Assembly (NCBI RefSeq): GCF_030272695.1
Contig: NZ_JARFYN010000020.1
Span: 36,279 to 100,278 of the forward strand
DNA length: 64,000 nt
Direction of reading: 5' to 3'
Source of the DNA: Martinezella calliandrae
Lineage (GTDB): Bacteria; Pseudomonadota; Alphaproteobacteria; Rhizobiales; Rhizobiaceae
Part shown: positions 53,574-62,465 of the stretch, piece by piece
How positions within the stretch are numbered: position 1 is the stretch's first letter
Layout: every line of letters begins with the position of its first letter
The notes under the pieces: generated by a model
The model's database searches: none
What the model saw: the letters and a program-made list of their open reading frames with translations, nothing else
What the model was told of the DNA's origin: nothing
Program-made: the position numbers and the translations under genes

Positions 53574-53909
53574 GGCAAGTCGCCTCACGGTTTCGCATAG
53601 TTTCTGCCGCATACTGGATTTCAGGCAGCCACTGCCGACAATACCTCATGCCGATGGGATCAACAAATTTTGCCGACCGGCAGAATGCCGGCGAAGGACG
53701 TTGCGAATCTCCACACAGGTTAAAGGCCCGTCACTTGCCGGGATACCGGCATAGGCGGGAAGTCACCGGATCAGCGGCTACTCCATCGAGTTTTCGACGA
53801 TATCGGTACAAAGCCGAAAAGTGTCCCCTCGGTTACTCGCGGCACAGGCGGTCATTGCAAGGAGGGCCTTCCATGCGGTAAAAAGTTCGAAAAGCATGGA
53901 GGCTAACCA
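53574..53909. other. 336-base interval, no supported gene
   Basis: Nothing coding is recognised between the divergent DUF982 and tautomerase genes. The right end contains GGAGG, the ribosome binding site of the tautomerase gene. Promoters for both genes must lie here. Confidence 0.4.
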
Positions 53910-54125
53910 TTGCCATACGTCAAGGTTGAGATCGCGAAAGGCATCGCTAGCGTTGATCAAAAGCGCGCTGTCATTCGAAGGATGACCGAGGTTCTTGTTG
54001 AGGAGTTGGGGCGCAATCCCGAGTATGTTTTCGTCGTGATCGATGAGATAGACACCGACAACTGGGGAAGAAAAGGACTCTCGCTTACCGATCTGTGGCA
54101 ACAGGACAAGGCGGATAAACCCTAG
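53910..54125 (+). CDS. 4-oxalocrotonate tautomerase-family protein
   Basis: A 71-residue protein beginning (TTG)-PYVKVEIAKGIASVDQKRA. After Met removal the N-terminal Pro would be the catalytic base, as in all tautomerase-superfamily members. VIRRMTEVLVEELGRNPEYVFVVIDEID and the Trp in DNWGRKG match the family. The start is TTG, but GGAGG lies seven to eight bases upstream and the required Pro follows directly, so it is well supported. The substrate is unknown; relatives act on unsaturated keto acids in aromatic catabolism. Confidence 0.8.
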   Translation: MPYVKVEIAKGIASVDQKRAVIRRMTEVLVEELGRNPEYVFVVIDEIDTDNWGRKGLSLTDLWQQDKADKP

Positions 54126-54734
54126 AAAAGGCCGACTCACTGGTATCGAAGTAGGCGCACGAAATTCGTGCCACCGAGCAGGTAAACGTTCCGATCGGAG
54201 CCAATCTCCAGCTGCTTTGCTTGCTGTCTCGACCATAGCGTTTCCTGAGCTGAACCGAATGATCGAGCTTTTGGACGTCCGTAGTGTCGAGATAACCTCG
54301 TCGACCTTGCGGGATGGAGCCTGCGCCCGCACTCGGCAGAGTGGGAGGGATATCAATCATCGATTTTCTTAAGGCGGCTGCAACTACGGCGACGGTATCA
54401 TCATCGACGATGAGCGGACAGGGAATTCCCAGCGGTCCGCCAATATCTGAGTCCTTTATCTACATCGTCGCCATCCCCCACTCATGGCGGGCGCTTGCCT
54501 GTCGGCACGGCAACGCAACGAGTAAAAACTCGATTGCGAAAGCAGCCCGATTTTAAACATTCATTAACCATAATCTTCGGAAATATCCGTTTCAGCTCAA
54601 ATCCAATCGCAAATTCGACAACATGCAATCATGATTAAAGTACCGTTAGGTGATTAAAGCGTAGCAGAGTACCGGGTGAGGGATATGCCGGTGCATGCCT
54701 CTGCCATAGTAATTTGATTAACGGCGTGGGACAG
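54126..54734. other. 609-base interval before rlpA, no supported gene
   Basis: No gene is supported. Minus-strand frames at 54085-54360 look vaguely like decayed coding DNA, but no family is recognised. From about 54500 the sequence becomes AT-rich and probably contains the rlpA promoter. This is the right edge of the accessory stretch that starts near 48.7 kb. Confidence 0.4.
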
Positions 54735-55913
54735 ATGAAATCTGATAATCGTGCGGTGACATACGCAACGGGTATGCGTTGGTTTGCTCTCTCTTTGATG
54801 TGCGCCACTGTTACCGCCTGCGGAACCTCGCAACAGGTTGCAACGAAGCGTCAGCACGGCAAGGAATATTTCTCCGAAAAGGAATACGGCGTTAAGGCGA
54901 GCCCGCGGGTTGCTTTCAACGGACCGATCCCGAAGGGCGGCGGCCGATTCATGGTCGGCAATCCCTATGAGGTCAAGGGCAAGTGGTATTATCCCAAGGA
55001 AGATTACTCCTATAACAAGGTCGGCATCGCCTCCTGGTACGGTTCGGCCTTTCACGGGCGCCTGACCGCAAATGGCGAGGTCTATGACCAGCAGGCGCTC
55101 ACTGCCGCGCATCCGACCTTTCCGCTGCCGAGCTATGCGCGCGTCACCAATGTCGAAAACGGTTCCTCCATCATAGTGCGCGTCAACGACCGCGGACCTT
55201 ACCATCCCGGACGCATCATCGACCTGTCCAATAAGACGGCGCGAATGCTCGATCTTCAAAACAGCGGCACCGGCGAGGTGCGCGTGCAGTATGTCGGCCG
55301 CGCCCGCATGGATGGTCACGACGACCCCTATCTGATGGCCTCCTACATTCCGAAGGGCTCGCGGCTTCCGAGCATCAATCCTGGCGGCCAGATCGCAACC
55401 GGCGTGATGGTCGCTTCGAATGGCGGCATTACCGCCGATCAACTGCCTGAACCGGATAATGTCGGCCGGCCGAGCCGCCAGCAGCGCAGCTTCAATACCC
55501 TAAATGCCGCGCCGGCGTTCGCGCCGATCCCGAAGCCGTCGCCTTATTCGGCCACCGCCTTTGCCGGTTCGACCCCGACGGCGTCCTATAATGGCACTAA
55601 GCGCAACAATCCGCCGCCAATGACCTGGAACGGCGGTGCCATGCCATCGGTCGACCCCGTTGAACCGGCACTGGTCGTGTTGCCTGCCATTGGCCCCATT
55701 CCCTATGAGCGTCCTGATTTCGCACCCGGCATGGCGAGCCTCGATGCGCCATCGCTGGCCTCTACCGTCGCCGCCTATCAGGAGGCGCCGGTTAAGACGG
55801 TCTATGTCAATCTGGCTTTCGATGCGGTCATGGTGCGCAATGACGGCCTGACGCAGGAGTCGATCCTGTCGGCCTATCACCGTCAGCATCAGAGTCAGGC
55901 GCTGGTCGATTGA
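54735..55913 (+). CDS. rlpA: RlpA-family septal ring lipoprotein
   Basis: A protein of about 392 residues. A lipoprotein signal is visible: MRWFALSLMCATVTACG with the lipobox V-T-A-C. The double-psi beta-barrel domain has IASWYGSAFHGRLTANGEVYD and VRVNDRGPYHPGRIIDLSN, including the conserved Asp, as in RlpA lytic transglycosylases that cut peptidoglycan lacking stem peptides. The long C-terminal half is Pro/Ala-rich, and no SPOR domain is evident. The ATG at 54735 is chosen; an ATG at 54774 would start right at the signal peptide and is quite possible. It precedes dacF, as in relatives. Confidence 0.85.
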   Translation: MKSDNRAVTYATGMRWFALSLMCATVTACGTSQQVATKRQHGKEYFSEKEYGVKASPRVAFNGPIPKGGGRFMVGNPYEVKGKWYYPKEDYSYNKVGIASWYGSAFHGRLTANGEVYDQQALTAAHPTFPLPSYARVTNVENGSSIIVRVNDRGPYHPGRIIDLSNKTARMLDLQNSGTGEVRVQYVGRARMDGHDDPYLMASYIPKGSRLPSINPGGQIATGVMVASNGGITADQLPEPDNVGRPSRQQRSFNTLNAAPAFAPIPKPSPYSATAFAGSTPTASYNGTKRNNPPPMTWNGGAMPSVDPVEPALVVLPAIGPIPYERPDFAPGMASLDAPSLASTVAAYQEAPVKTVYVNLAFDAVMVRNDGLTQESILSAYHRQHQSQALVD

Positions 55914-55984
55914 ACCGCGTCATTGCCTGAATCTTCACCTCTGACTAAAGTGATTATGAGGGTCGTTGGGATTGCGGAGCCGGC

Positions 55985-57196
55985 ATGTTAAGAGGCCTTT
56001 TTCTCGCGTTTTCCTTCCTTATCGGGGTTGAATGCCTGCCGGCCGCGGCGCAACAGGCACCCCCTCCCGCTTTCGACACCAAGGCCGCACAGGCCTTCAT
56101 GATTGAAGCCTCCACCGGCACGATCCTGCTTTCCAAGGATGAGAACCAACCGATTTCGCCGGCGTCTCTCGCCAAGCTGATGACCCTGGACGTCGTCTTC
56201 GACGCCGTGGAGCGAGGCGAGATTTCGCTCGACACCGAATACCCTGTTTCCGAAAATGCCTGGCGCAAAGGCGGAGCACCGTCGCGCACGTCGACCATGT
56301 TCGCGGCGCTGAAATCGCGCGTCCGCGTCGGCGACTTGTTACAGGGCGTTGCCGTGCAGCAGGCCAATGACGGCTGCATGATCCTGGCCGAAGGCATGTC
56401 CGTCAATGAAAACGAATTCGCCCGGCGGATGACGGCGCATGCGCGCGAGATCGGCATGCCCAGAGCGGTTTTCACCAACTCCACCGGCCTCCCGGACCCT
56501 GACGATCCCAACGGCGGCAGCAAGATTTCCGTGCGCGAGTTGGTAACGCTGGCAGCCGACCTGCAGGAAAAGCACGCCGATCTCTACAAATATTTCGGCC
56601 AGGCGGATTTCACCTGGAACAAGATCTTCCAGCGCAACCGCAATCCGCTGCTCCTGTTGAACATCGGCGTCGACGGCCTCGGTACGGGCTTTGCCGAAGG
56701 TGAGGGCTATTCGATCGTCGCCTCCATCCAGCGCGACGGCCGGCGGCTGTTCCTGGCGCTAAGCGGCTTGAAATCGGACAAGGAACGCACCGAGGAAACC
56801 CGCCGTGTGCTGGAATGGGGCCTCAGCAACTTCAAGAGCCAGCGCATCTTTGCCGATGGCGAAGTGATCGGCGATGTCAGCGTCTATGGCGGGGCGAAAT
56901 CCACGGTCGGCGTGCTCGCCAAGATACCGGTCGATGTCTATGTGCCACTCAACAATCCCGATCGGCTGTCGGCACGCATCGTCTATCGCTGGCCGCTGAC
57001 GGCGCCCGTCGCAGCCGGCTACGAAGCGGGAACGCTTCGCGTCTTTTCAGGCGCGCGATTGCTGCGCGAATTGCCTCTCTATACCAAGGAGGGGGTCGCC
57101 CAGGGTACGCTTGGCAGCCGCGCTTTTGATGCCTTTCTGGAGTTGACGGAATCCTTGCTGTTCTCCTGGCTCTGGGACACGCCGACGTCGACTTGA
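55985..57196 (+). CDS. dacF: D-alanyl-D-alanine carboxypeptidase-family protein (DacF-like)
   Basis: A 403-residue penicillin-binding-fold protein with a signal peptide (MLRGLFLAFSFLIGVECLPAAAQ). The S-x-x-K box is SPASLAKLM (Ser61, Lys64). The usual S-x-N is QAN (126-128, in VAVQQANDG), and the usual K-T-G is G-T-G (233-235, in VDGLGTGFAEG). A C-terminal PBP5-like beta domain follows from about residue 285. Relatives trim D-Ala from peptidoglycan stem peptides in the periplasm. The changed second and third motifs leave activity uncertain. It follows rlpA by 71 bases. Confidence 0.85.
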   Translation: MLRGLFLAFSFLIGVECLPAAAQQAPPPAFDTKAAQAFMIEASTGTILLSKDENQPISPASLAKLMTLDVVFDAVERGEISLDTEYPVSENAWRKGGAPSRTSTMFAALKSRVRVGDLLQGVAVQQANDGCMILAEGMSVNENEFARRMTAHAREIGMPRAVFTNSTGLPDPDDPNGGSKISVRELVTLAADLQEKHADLYKYFGQADFTWNKIFQRNRNPLLLLNIGVDGLGTGFAEGEGYSIVASIQRDGRRLFLALSGLKSDKERTEETRRVLEWGLSNFKSQRIFADGEVIGDVSVYGGAKSTVGVLAKIPVDVYVPLNNPDRLSARIVYRWPLTAPVAAGYEAGTLRVFSGARLLRELPLYTKEGVAQGTLGSRAFDAFLELTESLLFSWLWDTPTST

Positions 57197-57348
57197 TTGT
57201 TTTCCTGCCTCGTGAAATCCCTGTTTACGGCCTATATAGAATGTAAGGCGCGGATACTTGCGTGGTTTCGCCAGCGCACATCTTGGGTTAAACAAGGCAC
57301 ACGTCACGCTACGGCACAAATGCGTAAAACAAGGGCAGGACATGATCA

Positions 57349-58032
57349 TTGGCTGATGCAACCGGATTGTTCGTGAGCTTCGAGGGCGGGGAAGGGGCCG
57401 GCAAATCGACCCAGATTCGCCGCCTGGCGGAACGGTTGCGCGGGCTTGGCCATGACGTCCTGGTGACGCGCGAACCGGGCGGCTCGCCAGGGGCAGAGGC
57501 CGTGCGGCACGTGCTGCTCTCCGGCGCGGCCGAGATGTTCGGCACGCGGATGGAAGCGATCCTGTTTGCCGCGGCGCGCAACGATCATGTCGAAGAGGTC
57601 ATTCGCCCGGCTCTTGCGCGCGGCACCGTCGTACTTTGTGACCGCTTCATGGATTCTTCGCGTGTCTATCAGGGCGTGACCGGCAATCTCGAACCCGATT
57701 TCATCGAGGCTCTGCAACGTGTCGCCGTCAATGGCGTCGTGCCGGATTGCACGCTGATCCTCGATATCCCCGCCGAGATCGGCCTTGAGCGCGCACGCAG
57801 ACGCTCTTCGGCCGCAGCGGCGCCGGATCGTTTCGAGAAAGAAGAGATGCAGACCCATGAGAAGCGTCGGGAAGCGTTTCTCGACATCGCCGCCCGCGAC
57901 CCCGGCCGTTGCCACGTCGTCGACGCGCAGCGTTCGGAAGACGCCATTGCCGATGAGATTGCTGGCATCGTCGAAGAGCGACTGACATTGGCGGACGATA
58001 TGCCGGCCTCCAGCCCGGAAGTGGCGCAATGA
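57349..58032 (+). CDS. tmk: Thymidylate kinase
   Basis: A 227-residue enzyme phosphorylating dTMP. LFVSFEGGEGAGKSTQIRRL is the P-loop, TREPGGSPGAEAVR follows, VVLCDRFMDSSRVYQG is the D-R-F/S-x-x-A-Y-Q site, and ERARRRSSAAAAPDRFE is a basic lid (type II). The start is TTG at 57349 after AGGACA; no nearer ATG fits. It overlaps holB by four bases (ATGA), the standard tmk-holB coupling. Confidence 0.95.
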   Translation: MADATGLFVSFEGGEGAGKSTQIRRLAERLRGLGHDVLVTREPGGSPGAEAVRHVLLSGAAEMFGTRMEAILFAAARNDHVEEVIRPALARGTVVLCDRFMDSSRVYQGVTGNLEPDFIEALQRVAVNGVVPDCTLILDIPAEIGLERARRRSSAAAAPDRFEKEEMQTHEKRREAFLDIAARDPGRCHVVDAQRSEDAIADEIAGIVEERLTLADDMPASSPEVAQ

Positions 58033-59066
58033 GCGACGAGCGGCCCGGCGTTCTGGATGGCGCGATTCCGCCCCAGGACAATATCAAACTCTTCGGCCAT
58101 GAAGACGCGGAAGCCTTCCTGGCCCAATCCTATCGTTCCGGCAAAGGCCACCATGCCGTCCTAATCGAGGGGCCGGAAGGTATCGGCAAGGCGACGCTTG
58201 CCTTCCGCTTCGCCAATCATGTTCTGTCCAATCCAGATCCGGCTTCTGCGCCTGTGACGATCGGCGATCCGGACCCTGCTTCCGCCATCAGCCGGCAAAT
58301 TTCCGGCGGCGCCTCGCACAACCTGCTGCATCTTGCCCGTCCCGTCGACGACAAGACCGGCAAGGTCAAATCGGCGATCACCGTCGACGAGGTGCGTCGC
58401 GCCGGCAAGTTCTTTTCGCAGACCTCCGGCACCGGCAACTGGCGCATCGTCATCATCGATCCTGCCGACGATCTCAATCGCAGCGCCGCCAACGCAATAT
58501 TGAAGATCCTCGAGGAGCCGCCGAAGCGGGCGCTGTTCCTTGTGCTATCGCACGCGCCGGGCAAGCTGCTGCCAACCATTCGATCGCGCTGTCTGCCGCT
58601 GAAATTGGCGCCGCTGAGCAACGATGCTTTGGAGAAAGCGCTTGGACATCTCGGTATCGCCCTCACACCGGGGAAGGGCGCGGAGTTGCTGGCGTCGGCC
58701 AAGGGCAGCGTCAGTGAGGCACTGAAACTGCTGAACTATGGCGGCGGCGAAATCGTCGCGGCCTATGAGCAAGTCATCACAGCGCAAGGGCCTGCCGCGC
58801 GCCGGGCAATGCATCGGCTTGCCGACGCGCTGTCGGCCAAAGAAAGCGATACGATCTTCGGCTTCTTCGTGTCCCATATCGGCGACGACATCATGGCCCG
58901 GGCGAGGGCGGCTGCGCTGGAGGGGCACCTTAGCATGGCCGAAAGGCTCGCCCGCCTCTACGGTGATGTCACCGAGCGGCTCAGCATATCTCAGGCCTAC
59001 AATCTCGACCGCAAGCAGACGATCATCACTATTCTCGGCGATCTGAAGCAGCAGCTTTCCGTTTAA
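58029..59066 (+). CDS. holB: DNA polymerase III delta' subunit
   Basis: A 345-residue clamp-loader subunit. ILIEGPEGIGK-type P-loop sequence (VLIEGPEGIGKATLAFRFAN), ITVDEVRRAGKFFSQTSG, IIDPADDLNRSAANAILKIL and FLVLSHAPGKLLPTIRSRC (sensor 1 and S-R-C) are the AAA+ landmarks. The C-terminal region is helical. The first ATPase loop has the G-x-x-G-x-G-K pattern although delta' is usually inactive. It converges on the TSUP gene with a four-base overlap at the stop codons. Confidence 0.93.
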   Translation: MSDERPGVLDGAIPPQDNIKLFGHEDAEAFLAQSYRSGKGHHAVLIEGPEGIGKATLAFRFANHVLSNPDPASAPVTIGDPDPASAISRQISGGASHNLLHLARPVDDKTGKVKSAITVDEVRRAGKFFSQTSGTGNWRIVIIDPADDLNRSAANAILKILEEPPKRALFLVLSHAPGKLLPTIRSRCLPLKLAPLSNDALEKALGHLGIALTPGKGAELLASAKGSVSEALKLLNYGGGEIVAAYEQVITAQGPAARRAMHRLADALSAKESDTIFGFFVSHIGDDIMARARAAALEGHLSMAERLARLYGDVTERLSISQAYNLDRKQTIITILGDLKQQLSV

Positions 59067-59869
59067 GGAAAGAGCAATTTCCAGGCAACGATCATCAGCG
59101 TGACAGCCAAGATGATCCGGATCAACCGCTCGTGCAGGCGCGGCGCAAGAAGGCTGCCCGCGACGATGCCGGGAATCGAGCCGAGCAGCAGTGCAAACAG
59201 CATCGCCCAGTTGATCTCGCCGATAAACCAGTAGCCCATGCCGCCGATCAATGTCAGCGGCACCGCATGCACGATATCCGAACCGACGATCTCCCGCACA
59301 TCGAGACGCGGATAAAGCACGAGCAGCACGGTGACGCCAAGTGCGCCGGCGCCGACGGACGTTAGGGTGACGAGCGTACCGAGCGTTAGGCCGAGGAGGA
59401 ATGTCAGTAGTGAGATGGTGCGGGGCTTCAGCGTCCCGCGCTCGCCTCGCCATTTCCGAATAGCTTCCAAAATCTGGCCGCGAAAAATCAACATCAGCGA
59501 CGTTAGAAATAGAAGGCAGCCGAGAGTCAGAGTGATCGCTTGGGCGACGGCCGGGCTCTCACGATTGACGCCGGCCATGATCCACAACATGAGGAGGGCG
59601 GACGGTACGCTGCCCGAGGCAAGCAGGCCCACCACTTTCCAGTTTACCCGTCCGTGCATGCCGTGCACCGCAGTGCCGGCCGTCTTGGTGATCGCCGCAT
59701 AGAGGAGATCGGTGCCGACGGCAGTGGCCGGATGAACGCCGAACAGCAAGACCAGTAGGGGCGTCATCAACGAACCGCCGCCGACACCGGTAATACCCAC
59801 CAGCATGCCGACGAAGAAACCGGAAAGGGAATATAGGGGTTGGAACGAAGCCGGAAAACTCAAAGCCAC
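59063..59869 (-). CDS. TSUP family permease (TauE/SafE type)
   Basis: A 268-residue membrane protein with about eight helices. The N-terminal half-motif FVGMLVGITGVGGGSLMTPLL and the C-terminal repeat (TLGTLVTLTSVGAGALGVTV) are diagnostic of the sulphite exporter TauE/SafE superfamily. VHPATAVGTDLLYAAITKTAG is also typical. Members export sulphite or sulphoacetate or move other organosulphur or organic anions. It is on the opposite strand between holB and metG, which are normally adjacent in such clusters, so it looks like an insertion into an otherwise conserved neighbourhood. Confidence 0.9.
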   Translation of the reverse strand: MALSFPASFQPLYSLSGFFVGMLVGITGVGGGSLMTPLLVLLFGVHPATAVGTDLLYAAITKTAGTAVHGMHGRVNWKVVGLLASGSVPSALLMLWIMAGVNRESPAVAQAITLTLGCLLFLTSLMLIFRGQILEAIRKWRGERGTLKPRTISLLTFLLGLTLGTLVTLTSVGAGALGVTVLLVLYPRLDVREIVGSDIVHAVPLTLIGGMGYWFIGEINWAMLFALLLGSIPGIVAGSLLAPRLHERLIRIILAVTLMIVAWKLLFP

Positions 59870-60110
59870 GGCCCCTTCAAGCCGTTGGACAGGTTATGAA
59901 AATTGGAAATCGTATTCACGGCGGCCCCTGTCCTGCGCTTTGGTTTCCTGAAGGGGTAAAGCTGAGGTTGGACCGAGTCAAGCGAGGACGTCTACGGAGC
60001 GCGCAATGCTGCGAGCGCGAATTGGTGTTTCGCTCCCAGCAAACATGCGCTAAAGCGAGCTGGTGCAAGAATAACAATGACGAAAACCGTAAAGCGGACC
60101 ATTGCCTGAT

Positions 60111-61664
60111 ATGACCGATAAGACCCCGTTCTACATCACCACCGCGATCGCCTATCCCAACGGCAAGCCGCATATCGGCCATGCCTATGAGCTGATTGCC
60201 ACCGACGCCATGGCGCGTTTCCAGCGGTTGGACGGGCTCGACGTCTTCTTCCTGACGGGTACGGACGAACATGGCCAGAAGATGCAGCAGACGGCGCGCG
60301 CCGAAGGCCTGACGGCACAGCAGCTCGCCGACCGCAATTCCGATGAGTTCCAGGCCATGGGCAAGCTGCTCAACGCCTCCAACGACGATTTCATCCGTAC
60401 GACGCAGGCCCGTCACCATGAGACCTCGCAGAACATCTGGAACCTGATGGCTGACGCCGGCGACATCTACAAGGATTCTTACGCCGGCTGGTATTCGGTG
60501 CGCGACGAGGCCTACTACCAGGAAAATGAAACGGAGCTTCGCGCCGATGGCGTCCGATACGGGCCTCAGGGCACGCCGGTCGAATGGGTGCAGGAAGAAA
60601 GCTATTTCTTCAAGCTCTCGCAATACCAGGACCGATTGCTGAAGCACTATGAGGAGAACCCCGATTTCATCGGTCCCGCCGAGCGCCGCAACGAGGTGAT
60701 CTCTTTCGTCAAATCCGGCCTCAAGGATCTGTCGATCTCGCGTACGACGTTCGACTGGGGCATCAAGGTGCCGAACGATCCGGCGCATGTCATGTATGTC
60801 TGGGTCGATGCGCTGACGAACTACATCACCGCGACCGGCTACATCGAAGACCGGAACAATCCGCGGGCGAAATACTGGCCGGCCGACGTGCACATCATCG
60901 GCAAGGACATTATCCGCTTCCACGCCGTCTACTGGCCGGCCTTCCTGATGTCGGCCAAGCTACCGCTGCCGAAGCGCGTCTACGCCCATGGCTTCCTGCT
61001 CAACAAGGGCGAGAAGATGTCGAAATCGCTCGGCAATGTCGTCGATCCTGTCAATCTGGTGAACCATTTCGGCCTCGATCAGGTGCGCTATTTCTTCCTG
61101 CGCGAAGTCTCCTTCGGCCAGGACGGCAGCTATAGCGAAGAGGCGATCGGCACGCGCATCAACTCCGATCTTGCCAATGGCATCGGTAACCTCGCCAGCC
61201 GTTCGCTATCGATGATCGTCAAGAATTGCGACGGCAAAATACCGGAACGCGGAGAGCTGACCGACGAGGATAACGCGCTTTTGGCGCAAGCCGATGCTCT
61301 GCTTGCGTCCACGCGCGAGGACATGGGCAAGCAGCTCATCCACCGCGCGCTCGCTTCGATCATCGCCGTCGTCTCCGAAAGCGACCGCTATTTCGCCAGC
61401 CAGGAGCCCTGGGCTCTGAAGAAAACCGATCCGGCGCGTATGGCAACCGTGCTCTACGTGACCGCCGATGTCGTCCGTCAGATCGGCATTCTCCTGCAAC
61501 CCTTCATGCCGGGTTCTTCGGCCAAACTGCTGGATCTGATCGCCATTCCCGCCGATAAGCGCGATTTCGCGGCACTCGGCGAGGCCGGACGGCTTGTTCC
61601 CGGAACGCCCTTGGAAGCGCCCAAGCCGGTCTTCCCGCGCTATGTGGCGCCGGTAGTCGAATAA
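60111..61664 (+). CDS. metG: Methionyl-tRNA synthetase
   Basis: A 517-residue class Ia aminoacyl-tRNA synthetase. IAYPNGKPHIGHAYELIATD holds the H-I-G-H box. FLTGTDEHGQKMQQ and VWVDALTNYI are MetRS signatures, and LLNKGEKMSKSLGNVVDP is the K-M-S-K-S loop. The connective peptide has no four-Cys zinc cluster, so it belongs to the shorter zinc-free class; no C-terminal tRNA-binding domain is present. The ATG at 60111 is preferred to a TTG three codons earlier. No T-box or SAM riboswitch is visible upstream. Confidence 0.96.
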   Translation: MTDKTPFYITTAIAYPNGKPHIGHAYELIATDAMARFQRLDGLDVFFLTGTDEHGQKMQQTARAEGLTAQQLADRNSDEFQAMGKLLNASNDDFIRTTQARHHETSQNIWNLMADAGDIYKDSYAGWYSVRDEAYYQENETELRADGVRYGPQGTPVEWVQEESYFFKLSQYQDRLLKHYEENPDFIGPAERRNEVISFVKSGLKDLSISRTTFDWGIKVPNDPAHVMYVWVDALTNYITATGYIEDRNNPRAKYWPADVHIIGKDIIRFHAVYWPAFLMSAKLPLPKRVYAHGFLLNKGEKMSKSLGNVVDPVNLVNHFGLDQVRYFFLREVSFGQDGSYSEEAIGTRINSDLANGIGNLASRSLSMIVKNCDGKIPERGELTDEDNALLAQADALLASTREDMGKQLIHRALASIIAVVSESDRYFASQEPWALKKTDPARMATVLYVTADVVRQIGILLQPFMPGSSAKLLDLIAIPADKRDFAALGEAGRLVPGTPLEAPKPVFPRYVAPVVE

Positions 61665-61678
61665 GAGGCTTCGCTGCC

Positions 61679-62461
61679 ATGTTGATTGACACGCATTGCC
61701 ACCTGGATTTTGCCGACTTCGCGGAAGAACGGGACGCGATCGTTGCGCGCGCCCACGAGGTCGGCGTCAAGCAGATGGTCACCATCTCGACCCGCGTGCG
61801 CAAGCTCGACGGGCTGCTGGCGATCACCGAGCAATATCCATCCGTCTTCTGTTCGGTCGGCACGCATCCGAACAATGCCGACGAGGAATTGGATATTCAG
61901 ACCGAAGATCTGGTGCGGCTCGCCAAGCAGCACGAGAAGATCGTCGCGATCGGTGAGGCGGGGCTGGATTATTTCTACGATACCGTGAAGCCGGAAGATC
62001 AGAAGACCGGCTTCCTGCGCCACATTGCGGCCGCGCGCCAGACGCAGCTGCCGCTGGTCATCCACAGCCGCAGTGCTGACGAGGATATGGCCGCGATCCT
62101 GACCGAGGAAACGGGGAAGGGGGCCTTTCCCTTCATCCTGCATTGCTTCTCCTCAGGCCCAGCCCTCGCCCGCACCGGCGTCGAGCTCGGCGGCTATGTC
62201 TCCTTCTCTGGCATCCTGACCTTCCCGAAATCCGAAGAGCTGCGCGAGATCGCCAAGACTGTCCCGCATGACCGGCTGCTGGTCGAGACCGATGCGCCAT
62301 ATCTCGCGCCGAAGCGGTGGCGCGGCAAGCGCAACGAGCCGTCCTACGTCGTAAATACCGCCGAGGTGCTGGCGGATACAATCGGCGTCAGCACGGACGA
62401 GATCGCTGCGATCACCACCGAGAATGCGTTCCGCTGCTTCTCCCGGATGACAAGGGTCTGA
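61679..62461 (+). CDS. tatD: TatD-family metal-dependent deoxyribonuclease
   Basis: A 260-residue amidohydrolase-fold nuclease. LIDTHCHLDFADF supplies H-x-H, IGEAGLDYFYD the Glu, LPLVIHSRSADED and FILHCFSSGPALA the next His residues, and LLVETDAPYLAPKRWRGKRN the final Asp. It starts 14 bases after metG and ends four bases before the next gene, giving a metG-tatD-MBL-ybaK run. TatD enzymes act as 3'-5' exonucleases in DNA repair or turnover in E. coli. Confidence 0.94.
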   Translation: MLIDTHCHLDFADFAEERDAIVARAHEVGVKQMVTISTRVRKLDGLLAITEQYPSVFCSVGTHPNNADEELDIQTEDLVRLAKQHEKIVAIGEAGLDYFYDTVKPEDQKTGFLRHIAAARQTQLPLVIHSRSADEDMAAILTEETGKGAFPFILHCFSSGPALARTGVELGGYVSFSGILTFPKSEELREIAKTVPHDRLLVETDAPYLAPKRWRGKRNEPSYVVNTAEVLADTIGVSTDEIAAITTENAFRCFSRMTRV

Positions 62462-62465
62462 CGGC

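Noticed and set aside
54085..54360. Minus-strand frames before rlpA that might be a transposase remnant
   Set aside because: No transposase motif could be recognised in any frame, so it was left as unassigned.
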